Assembly (NCBI GenBank): GCA_018136815.1
Contig: CM030940.1
Location: 4,261,745-4,325,744 of the forward strand
From: Isochrysis galbana
Taxonomy: Eukaryota; Haptophyta; Isochrysidales; Isochrysidaceae
DNA length: 64,000 bases
Direction: 5' to 3'
This document shows positions 33,472 through 41,507 of the stretch, piece by piece. Position 1 is the first letter of the stretch; each line of letters starts with the position of its first letter. Position numbers and translations under genes: made by a program. The notes beneath the pieces were generated by a model. That model was not told the origin of the DNA. It did not search any database and saw only the letters and a list, made by a program, of their open reading frames with translations.

Positions 33472-33572
33472 TCAGCCAAGAAAAGTGCTTGCACGTGAGC
33501 GCAGCAAAGAGCTGTGTGCGTCAAAAAGTGACGACTTCTGATCCCACAGCAGTCTCACGCTTAGCTCTGGTT
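33472..33572 (-). pseudogene. 3' end of a piggyBac-like ORF, cut off by the hAT-like insertion
   Basis: Minus-strand sequence directly beyond the target duplication continues in the same frame as the ORF at 34476-34997. It encodes about 25 further residues including LLWDQKSSLFDA, then TGA (33472-33474). The resemblance to the N-terminal region of piggyBac-type transposases (a segment xLWDxxSPxFDA is common there) is by eye only. Confidence 0.5.
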
Positions 33573-34040
33573 TAAGACTGTGAATAGGTTTGATTCAGAG
33601 TTATGATGTTAGAACCTAATAGTCCACTTCAGCTAACATCATAGATCGTAATAGTGTCGGCAGCTAACATCATAGATAGTAATAGCGTCCTCCCTCAACC
33701 TATTATTCTTATTATCAGTATTATGTAGATAATAGGGGGGGTCAAAAAACTTTTTTCAAAAAAGTCGCAGCACCCGATACCGATACCATGTACAATACAA
33801 CACACTTTGTAGCAGGTGTCTTCTGATGTATGTATGTGTCTAGCTAGATGTCGGTTCGGTCGGTCGGTCGTTCAGCGTCGTTCAGCCGCGTTCCACGTTC
33901 CACGTTTCACGCTCTACTTTCTACTTTTCTTTTTCTTTAATTCCTTCTTCCTTCTTCTTTTATTCTCTTCTTCCTCCTCCTCCCTTTCAAAGCCCTTTCC
34001 CTTTCCTCTCTTCCCGCCTACCCATTGTCCGTTCAATATT

Positions 34041-34048
34041 TATAAAAG
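34041..34048 (+). promoter_or_regulatory. TATA-box-like element inside the hAT-like element
   Basis: TATAAAAG lies about 120 bp before an ATG (34168) and is followed by CT-rich sequence such as precedes other genes in this window. Confidence 0.35.
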
Positions 34049-34167
34049 AGACCTCTCTTCTCCATCTCCATCTCCACCGACGTTTTTCCCGTCCCCCCCC
34101 CCTTGCTTGGCTCGACAACTCGACAGCCGACGGCAGCACAGAGTACAGAGTACAGCCCGATGACCAA

Positions 34168-34368
34168 ATGCCGAGCAAGAAGCGTGGTGCCGAGGATCTC
34201 CTCCATGAGGTGGACCTTATCGTGGCCAAGCGGCTAGGGCTAGTTTGTCCAAGGGGCAAGCAGGGGAGTCGCAATACTTATTGGTCCGATGGCAAGCAGG
34301 ATTCGACGCCGCCATTTTATCCATTATCCATTATCTATGGTATTAATATATTTGAGGCCCGCAACTAA
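34168..34368 (+). CDS. Short ORF carried by the hAT-like element
   Basis: 66 residues, start MPSKKRGAEDLLHEVDLIVAK, ending at the subterminal repeats of the element. No family recognised. It may be the first exon of a captured gene, with the TATA box at 34041 as its promoter. Confidence 0.25.
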   Translation: MPSKKRGAEDLLHEVDLIVAKRLGLVCPRGKQGSRNTYWSDGKQDSTPPFYPLSIIYGINIFEARN

Positions 34369-34475
34369 TATCATAGATAGTAATAGTGCTCAAGAGCTAT
34401 TACTATCTATGATGATAATCCTAATAGCCTCAACATTGCCTATTATCTAGATGTTAGGCTAATATATTCACAGTC

Positions 34476-34997
34476 TTACTCTGGTTTGAGCTGCGCCGCG
34501 CGCATCCGGGCAGCTATCCACAAGTCGAAATGCTCCGGGCGTAAACGATCAATTTTGGCCATGGACATCTCCACGGAATCACTGCGCCAGTCTGGCCGAT
34601 CAGCCCGCCACATCCGTGCGTGCTGCTTCGTGTAGCTGCACCAACGTCTTTTGAATTCTTGCGTCACCTGCTCACCCATGATCTGCACAGGCGGGGACTC
34701 CTCATTGAGTGAGGGATCCGTCGGGCCGGGGGCAGGGCCACAGAACAATGGCAGTTCGCGGGCGACCGGACCCGCGGCCCAACCACAATCGTCCTTCGTC
34801 GCTTCGGCAGGCATCGTGTCCTCGTGATTCCACCCGTCTTGCGGCTCCTCGTACTCGTCCGCCCAACCTACCTCTGTTACGTTCCTCTTGCCAGCTTTCC
34901 TCGCCACGCTGCTCGGCCTACGACTGTGCCTTGGGCCCTCGATGACGGCGACGTTGCGGTCGAACAGCTTGGGCTGCAGGTTGGGTGGCTGGTACAT
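34476..34997 (-). pseudogene. piggyBac-like transposase N-terminal part, interrupted by the hAT-like element
   Basis: 173 codons from ATG 34997. Recognisable piggyBac-like features are an acidic N-terminus (WADEYEEPQDGW), LPLFCGPAPGPTDPSL, and a helical stretch with FDLWIAARMRAAQLKPE. The reading frame ends because the inserted element's terminal repeat supplies TAA directly after the target duplication. Across the element the frame resumes at 33572. The ORF is therefore an older transposase gene, or a domesticated one, broken by a younger insertion. The family call rests on motif resemblance and is tentative. Confidence 0.45.
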
Positions 34998-35277
34998 GAT
35001 ACATGTACATGATGACGCTCTTCACCACCGTCTGCCCACGCAGCTTGCCCACCTTCTCGACGCGTACTTCCGAGGGGGTGAGGTCTCGGCCGCTCGCTCG
35101 CTCGCTCGCTCGGGGTTTGGGGCGATGAGCACGTGCCCCCCCGTTACTTTTTTTGAATTTTATTTTATTCTAAAGTTAGTAGTAGTAATATCAGCCTGAT
35201 ATCAGGTTATCAGGTCTAGTAGGTAGTAGGCCTGATAACTTGATATCAGAACCTGATATCAGCCTGACGGGGCATCC

Positions 35278-35280
<3 letters not shown>
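34998..35280. other. Spacer with 19-bp inverted repeat
   Basis: CTGATATCAGGTTATCAGG (35196-35214) pairs with CCTGATAACTTGATATCAG (35231-35249), one mismatch; a further CCTGATATCAG follows. Just upstream, CGCT(CGCT)n repeats at 35090-35110. Confidence 0.6.
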
Positions 35281-35326
<46 letters not shown>

Positions 35327-35465
35327 AGAGAGAGAGAGAGAGAAGAGGGAGGGAGGAGGGAGAGGNNNNNNNNNNNNNNNNNNNNNNNNNNNNNNNNNNN
35401 NNNNNNNNNNNNNNNNNNNNNNNNNNNNNNNNNNNNNNNNNNNNNNNNNNNNNNNNNNNNNNNNN

Positions 35466-35503
<38 letters not shown>

Positions 35504-35508
35504 GAGAG

Positions 35509-35591
<83 letters not shown>

Positions 35592-35592
35592 T
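35281..35592. repeat. GA microsatellite with assembly gap
   Basis: (GA)n with interruptions on both sides of a run of 100 N (35366-35465). The gap size is probably nominal. Confidence 0.9.
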
Positions 35593-36352
35593 GTAGCGGG
35601 AAAGAGTATGTGGGTGAAAGATAGGGGAGGGGGGAGGGGGGGGGCAGTCGGCCGTGGAGAGGGGGGGGGGGCGCTAGGTGAGCGCTACGACAATAAGAAA
35701 CAAGAAACCACCCCCCAGCGGCTTTGACCGGGATAAGAAACTCGAGATAAGAAACCTCTCGGGCGGAGCCCGGGGGGGCAAGTAAACTTTAGAAGCTTTT
35801 CACTCCTGTTTTCTTAATGGTGCACCCATACTGTAAGGCCCTCCTAGGGCCCCTGGGGGCTCCCAATATAGCCATATGTGCCATAAATGTACAAATGTGT
35901 ACTCATCGTCCACCTGGTGGATTACGTATGTACGAGGGTTAACTATCTAGTAGTAGTTTGTCTCTCTCCATCCCTCTCCTCCCCTCCCTTCCTTCCCTTC
36001 CATCTCACTACTCGCTACCATTTTTCTACGCTACTCTACTCTACTCTTCTCTACTCTACTTCTTCTTCTCTCACAACTACACAACGTCGTTGTTGCTGGT
36101 GCTGGACTTACCCCCCTTTTTCCCGCTCGCGCCGCCGGCCGCCTCTTCTCCCTCTCTCTCTCTCCCTCCCTCCCTCCCTCCCTCTCTCCTCACCCCCCCC
36201 CCCCTTCTCGCCCTTCCCAGCCCAAACCCTCTCCTGCTCCACCCTCGCTCCCCCACCTCCTCGTTTCCCCTCTCCCACCCACTCCTGCCTGGCCCCCAAT
36301 CCTTGTTCACTACCTGCTCCCACCCTACCATCCCCCCGTTCCTCTTGGCATC
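35593..36352. other. Spacer and CT-rich upstream region of the CENP-C-motif gene
   Basis: 35593-35900 G-rich, no gene. 35960-36340 is CT-rich with CTCTACT-type tandem units near 36028-36060 and ends directly before the ATG at 36353. Confidence 0.5.
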
Positions 36353-37510
36353 ATGGGAGACTCCGCCGGCCGCCGGCTCAGCGGCCGCTCGCGGATGCGG
36401 CCACTCGAGTTCTGGGCGAATGAGCGTGTAGTCTACGAGCCGACACCGCAGGGCGTCCGCGTCGTCGGCGTGCTCACACACGACGCACGCGGGCAGGAGG
36501 GCCTGCGCTCACGCTTCGACGCCTCAGCCTGCGCCTCGGACGAGACGCCACACCCAAGACCCGGCGGCCGCAGCCGCAAGGCCAGCACGCGGCAGGCCTC
36601 ACCCACCGTCTCCTTGTCGCTGCATCAACGCAACTCCGACGTGAAACGAGCCAATCCAAGCAGCACGGAGAGAGAGGGGCGGACTCCACCAGCTAGTCCG
36701 CGTGCAGCCACAACCCCGCTGAGACGGAGCGAGCAGGCTGCTGAGCAGCAAGGAAGCGCGCGTCGGTCATCGAGCAGGCCGCGGCGGAGTCCTTCGCCGG
36801 GCGCGAAGTCTCCATCTCCAACGGAATCTGCCTCTGCCCGGCGAGCACCGGCTACCGCAGAGCCTGTGGCGAACAGAAGCCACAGCCCAAAGATGCTTCC
36901 ATGCGAAGCCAAGGCCTCAGTGCGGTCGGCTGAGAAAAGCCACACCTCGTTTCGAGCAGCAGGTGTTCGTGATGCTATTGCCTCTTCGTCCTTGCTTCAC
37001 ACCGCCTCGGCCTCGCCCAATGCAGCTGCGTCCAGCCGCCGGAGTCGCAACCCAACTATCAGTGATCGCCGCGACGAGAGCCCCTCGAGAGAAATTCACC
37101 CACATGATGCCCCCGGAGGTTATTCCGGCTCTCTGCCATCTGCTTCCGCGAAAGAGGCGTCGCGCATGGAGCCGCAGCTTGAGATTCTCGGCACGCGCAG
37201 ATGGGGACGCGGATTTCAATACATTGTGCAGAGACCAGGAGCACCCGATTTGGAGTGTATGTCCGCTATAGATGTCCCCCTCGGGCTTCGGGCCGCATTT
37301 CACGCATCGCAGTCCCACTCGCTGGATGGGCACGATGAAAGCGTTGCCACAACAAATGCCTTGGCAGGGGACGCGTCGGACCTGACGTCCTGCGTCCCAG
37401 CAGCCGAAATCACTGACGATTGCGGAGAAGATGTGCCTTCCCACCGAGGCTTTAAATTGGAGACGAGCGTCCCACCAAGAAAACGGAAGATCCCGACGTC
37501 TGCCTCATGA
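36353..37510 (+). CDS. CENP-C-motif protein (candidate centromere/kinetochore protein)
   Basis: 385 residues, no introns needed. Residues about 6-30 read RRLSGRSRMRPLEFWANERVVYE. This fits the CENP-C motif (R-R-S-x-R-x-R-x-x-P-L-x-[YF]-W-x-x-E-R), which binds the CENP-A nucleosome; the Arg anchor and the aromatic pair (FW) are present. The motif is also found in KNL2-type proteins. The middle is long, basic and Ser/Pro-rich (about 60-250). Near the C-terminus there is a compact segment (LEILGTRRWGRGFQYIVQRPG) with the look of a chromo-like fold, but this is weak. The C-terminal cupin dimerisation domain of CENP-C is not visible, and having the motif at the very N-terminus is unusual. It could be a divergent CENP-C, a KNL2-like factor or a new protein using the motif. 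Confidence 0.65.
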   Translation: MGDSAGRRLSGRSRMRPLEFWANERVVYEPTPQGVRVVGVLTHDARGQEGLRSRFDASACASDETPHPRPGGRSRKASTRQASPTVSLSLHQRNSDVKRANPSSTEREGRTPPASPRAATTPLRRSEQAAEQQGSARRSSSRPRRSPSPGAKSPSPTESASARRAPATAEPVANRSHSPKMLPCEAKASVRSAEKSHTSFRAAGVRDAIASSSLLHTASASPNAAASSRRSRNPTISDRRDESPSREIHPHDAPGGYSGSLPSASAKEASRMEPQLEILGTRRWGRGFQYIVQRPGAPDLECMSAIDVPLGLRAAFHASQSHSLDGHDESVATTNALAGDASDLTSCVPAAEITDDCGEDVPSHRGFKLETSVPPRKRKIPTSAS

Positions 37511-38813
37511 CACGCATTTTGGCTCGTAGACAGAAACCCGATCGGCCTTGCCTCATGACACCGTGAGCGCAGTTGGTGCAAACACGTGCTGGTTTGTATG
37601 CCTTATATGGCTTGCAGCTACGTGACGGCTCGGAAGGTGACTTTGCCTGAGTGTTTGTTTATCGTGCACGTTTATATACATGTGTGGTGGATTCCTCCGT
37701 GCGCCCTAGCTCACAGCTTGCGAAGGTCGAACATCGACGATCGTTGGGTGCTAATGGTACGTGTGTGCTGTCTCCAAGTGTGCTGCCTATCTGTGACGTG
37801 TGTAGCCACATCTTCGTATTCGTGTCGCCATACTCATTGTCATTGACTTGTGCGTAGCACCTAGCAGCGCAAGGGCACGAAGCGCTGTTGCGGCCGCCGT
37901 TCGAGGCGCTGGCGGCCCTAACGTGGTGCGTGGCCAACGAATCCAAGGGCCGCGCTGTGCGCCGCCCTAGCCATCCCATCGTGCAAGCAATGAGGGGGCG
38001 ATTAAGAAGGCTAAAGATCGCCGCCAGTGAATGACGGAAGTTATACATCGATAACACTTTCGAGAAAGTGATTCAGTGCCACGTGCGAGGCGAGGATATT
38101 AAAAGATTTTTTTTACATCGATAACACTTTGCTCCGCAGACCCTAGCCTGGCACACGCGCTAACGCTAACGCCAACTATTTAAAGTTAGCGCTCGGGTAA
38201 GCTGCACATCCAATGCGTAGGGCGCTGATGCACCGATGGCCAATAACAGCGTGGCGGGGGAGCACTGGCCCAGTGCGCAGTAGTAACTCTCTGTTGGTTA
38301 ATGTTAACGTTGTGCTTGCGCATCCTCAATGGTTCGATACGCAACGTGCGGTAGCGTTGTTAGTTGTTAGCAGCAGCCGCAAAGCAGGAAGAGGTTGCTT
38401 TGGGCAATGGTGGCTGAGCGCTACTGCTTAAACAACATGCGTGCATGGGGATGGCCTGATGCCTACGCAGATGGATGATCAAACGGCAACAGCAGAGCCC
38501 TCTGCTAGGCTTTGCTGTACGATTTTTCGTATCATCGTCGCGATCGCCCACTCTACCTTGGCTCCACCCCTCGAGGGTCCTTGCGTCTGTGGCTACTCTT
38601 CGACTTCCGTCGATAGCATTGGTGTCTCCGCATGGAAGCAGGGAAAGCCGAGCCCCATGAGTATCGACAAGTAGAGCCGATGACGAGGCCTCTGCACGCA
38701 CGTACCATGAAGCTCCGCCATTTCTGACGTCGTAGGATGGCGCACGGGCTGCACACTGAACGAGAACCAATGACATTATGATCGCCTTGAGGCGGCTAAG
38801 CCTGCGATTTGGA
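37511..38813. other. Spacer with a 53-bp T-tailed insertion
   Basis: No gene recognised. A palindrome-like CGCCAACTATTTAAAGTTAGCG lies at about 38170-38192, resembling the LINE hairpin. The insertion 38061-38113 is listed separately. Confidence 0.4.
38061..38113 (+). mobile_element. 53-bp LINE-tail insertion with exact 17-bp TSD
   Basis: TACATCGATAACACTTT at 38044-38060 and 38114-38130 flanks 53 bp ending ATATTAAAAGATTTTTTT. That end resembles the LINE 3' tail TTAAGAAGATTTTTTT (61345-61375, minus strand). The flanking bases differ, so the duplication is exactly 17 bp. Interpreted as an extremely 5'-truncated LINE copy. Confidence 0.7.
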
Positions 38814-40626
38814 TTAAGCCTTGGAAGCACGCTCATAAGCGCACCGTTGGAGGAGGGACCCAACATCCGGCGAGACTACGAGGCGCTGCGTCATGCTACC
38901 TAGGCGATAGAGGTGCTGCAAAGGAGCAAGAGAATCAAGGAACAAAGTAGTAAGCGGCAGGTGGCGAGTGATGCGATCGGGGGTGATTGCGGCTGCGGGC
39001 GGTGCATGGAACAAGTTCCGGCCCATAGCCAGCCTCTCGAGCCCAGCAGGCGTTCGCTAGTCTACGGTGAGGATGCATGCGGCGTTGGCTAATGCGCACC
39101 ATGGGCGGGTCGGTCTTTGCAGCAGCTTCCGCTTTTTCGGCTTTCCTGAGCTTCGACGTTGCATCATCAGCATCGCAATCCGTGCCGCCGGCCAATGGCG
39201 TAGACGGTTCAGTGATGGCATCAGTTTCCACCGTTTCCCTAATAGCGACAAACTCTTGATCAAAGGAGCACGGAGTCCCCGCCTGCACCTCGAAAAGGAA
39301 GTCGCGTGTGCGCCACATGACCTGGGCGCGGCGATGGGCTTCACGATGATTGCTGCGAAAGCCCCGTCCAGCTGGGTGATCAAGGCATTGTGGCTCGCGG
39401 GGAGCAAGGGGCCAAGGTACAGCAAGCTGCTCACCTTGCCTGACCTGTAGACCAGTAGCTCGCCCTCCTGCTCCTCGTAGAGTTCCTCTAGGGTTGCGAG
39501 TGGCGGAGCGCCGGGCGCAGCTCCACCCGCGGCATAGCCACCGGAGGAAGGGGGGCCGTTCGCCGACTTCACCGCGCCAGCCGCCGCCGTGCCTGGGTGG
39601 TCATCATCGGAACCCCGGGCGAGTGCTGCCATGTACTCCGTTGCGCTGACTTGATCATCACCACTAGGGCTCGAGCTGCTCGTCGCGGTGCAGGGGCGCA
39701 CCGGAAGCGCTGAGGGGAGTTGAACAAAGAGGAGCTTGCTCTCGCCTGAGATGGGGCATTGGCAAGCACCACATGACGGTGAGAGAGAGCGGGAGCGAGA
39801 GAGCATAATGTGTTCAAGGATGGATCCCGTCCAGGCGGGGTGGTCCAATGGCCACGTACGCGATATCATCAAGTTGAGATAGCGGAGTGGCTCTCAAGTG
39901 CCGTTCCATCTCGAACCGTCTCCGAGGCTGGGAGCGCTATGTGGGGCCGTGCAAGGAGACCTGCGGGGTAGGCCGCTCGCCTGGTTGCATAATCGCATCC
40001 CTCTTGCCGCTAAGCAGCGCTGCGGCAGCAGATCCAGGCGGGAACGCAAGTCCCGTGCCACCGAGGCTCGAAGCGGGACGCGAAGCCGGCGTCGTCCGAC
40101 CGGAGAAATGGGCGACGGACCGCGTGTCCGGCAACGGGAGCAGCGGCAATGCGAGAGGTGCATTCGGGTTCTCGAGCCATGCTCGCGAAGGCGGACGCGA
40201 TGGCCTAGCGGACGGATGCGATGAATCGTCGCTGTTCTCCAGCTTGATGAACGATGTGTGCGAGTCGAGCGTGCTGTCTCGCGGAGCGGACGCCGGACCG
40301 CCGCCGTCCCGGCCAACCGCCGAGGAGCCTGCCCCTGAGCTGGTAGAAGTGGCTGCTGCTCGTCCCCCTGCGGCTGCGTCCGACTTGACGCGCGGCCGTG
40401 GGGGAGGCTGGGGCGTGGTCGTGCCATAGCGATCTGCGGGCCTGGTGTCTGGTGTGGGTGAAGGTGTGGTGGCTCGGCCTTCTTGAAGAAGCCTGTGGAG
40501 GAGGTGGCCGCTGGCGCCATCCTTCTTATTTCGTCTGGCAGCGAGGTTGGGAGCAAACTTGGTGCGCTGGACGCCGCCGAGTGTCTTGTCGCGGCCGGGA
40601 GGAGGGGGTGGGGGGTTGGCACTCAT
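38814..40626 (-). CDS. POLR3D: RPC4 / POLR3D, RNA polymerase III subunit
   Basis: RPC4 pairs with RPC5 in Pol III and functions in initiation, termination and reinitiation. Exons on the minus strand: first exon from ATG 40626 to about 39964 or 40064 (donor uncertain), then 39745-39435, 39321-39100, 38915-38814. The first exon carries the family N-terminal signature DKTLGGVQRTKFAPNLAARR. The second begins GESKLLFVQLPSALPVRP and ends LEELYEEQEGELLVYRSGK. The third continues VMWRTRDFLFEVQAGTPCSF. The last has LYRLGSMTQRLVVSPDVGSLL and stops at TAA 38814. These are the conserved blocks of the RPC4 C-terminal domain in order. The middle is Ser/Pro/Ala-rich, as in homologues. The second exon needs one base from the first exon, so the obvious CAG|GTCTCC donor (39963) is out of phase; CTCG|GTGGCA near 40064 fits. 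Upstream is a strong GA tract (sense strand). Confidence 0.9.
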
Positions 40627-41183
40627 TGGGAGGAGGGCGGGGTCCTCTCCCTCCCTCTCTCTCTCTCGGCTCCCTCTCCTTCTCTCTACCCCTCTCTCTC
40701 TCTGTCTCCCTCCCTCCCTCCCTCCCTCCCTCCCTCCCTCTCTCTCTCTCCCCCCCCCCCCCCCCTTTCCCTCCCTCCCTCCCTCTCCACTTGCTTCCAG
40801 CAAGATCTTCCCTTCATTTCTCTCTCTCAACCCTCTTATCTTCCCTCTCGCCGCCCCCCGGCCCCCCTCCCCCCTCGCCCCCCCCCCCCCCACGGCCTCG
40901 CCCTCTCTCATCCTCCCTCTCTTCCACTTCTCCTCCCTCTCTTTCACATACTTCTCCCTCTTTCTATTCCTCCCCGATCCTTCCCCCTTCTCCTCTCCTG
41001 TTCTCCCACTCTCCTCCCTCTCCCTCACTTCCCAGTATAAAACCTAACTCTCTCCGCCCGAAGGGGCGGCGCAGACGGCCGGAGGGCGGCCACGCGGTTT
41101 ATTTTTTCTTTTGTAGTAATAGTAATAGTAGAGCGTGCGCGTGCCCGCTTCGTGGGCGTGCCCCTGCTCCCCCCCAGGCAATC
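40627..41183. repeat. CT-rich tract between RPC4 and the next ORF
   Basis: 40640-41035: (CT)n, (CCCT)n and C-runs; serves as upstream region of RPC4 on the other strand. 41036-41183 unremarkable. Confidence 0.7.
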
Positions 41184-41507
41184 ATGGCCCCCAGGAAGCC
41201 CGCCAGCAAGCCCAAGCCGCCAAGGGGCCACTACACAGTCCATGCCCGCGATACGCGCGCAGAACAGCGGGCGCGCGTCGTCGAAGACGTGCGCAGAGCA
41301 GCCGCGCACTGCCGCTCGCACAGCGTTGGCGTCAAGGCCGCGCTTGCAACTTGCAACAGGGCATATTTCCCGGAGGCAACACGCGGCAAAGTGGCGTGGG
41401 AGCCGAAAAAAAAACTTCTTAATATCCTCGCCGCGCGCGCGACTCTGCACCTTACCTATGCAGCCACGTCCGCTACTCTCACCCCCCTTCCGCAACTAAC
41501 TTTATAG
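41184..41507 (+). CDS. Hypothetical basic ORF just upstream of the LINE
   Basis: 107 codons, start MAPRKPASKPKPPRGHYTVH, with a helical basic stretch (EQRARVVEDVRRAAAHCRSH, VKAALATCNRAYFPEATRGK). The segment resembles the N-terminal DNA-binding end of some transposases, but I cannot name a family. From 41405 (A-run, ACTTCTTAATATCC) the sequence looks like an element terminus, so the last third of the frame is probably not original. Confidence 0.25.
   Translation: MAPRKPASKPKPPRGHYTVHARDTRAEQRARVVEDVRRAAAHCRSHSVGVKAALATCNRAYFPEATRGKVAWEPKKKLLNILAARATLHLTYAATSATLTPLPQLTL

Larger units (their letters stand above)
33573..34478. mobile_element. hAT-like non-autonomous DNA element, 14-bp TIRs, 8-bp TSD
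   Basis: Terminal inverted repeats TAAGACTGTGAATA (33573-33586) and TATTCACAGTCTTA (34465-34478) are perfect. They are flanked by the exact duplication CTCTGGTT at 33565-33572 and 34479-34486. Eight-bp duplications are characteristic of hAT transposons. The 906-bp body has no transposase. Subterminal sequence repeats (AACATCATAGATAGTAATAG and variants) and a perfect 17-bp hairpin (34370-34386 with 34397-34413) lie inside. The central part holds a promoter-like TATAAAAG and a short ORF that may be captured host sequence. Confidence 0.85.

Noticed and set aside
34476-34997. Independent host gene ending at 34476
   Set aside because: The stop codon comes from the inserted element's terminal repeat; the frame continues beyond the element.
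38360-38813. Minus-strand ORF downstream of RPC4
   Set aside because: Low information sequence, no family motif; likely RPC4 3' flank.
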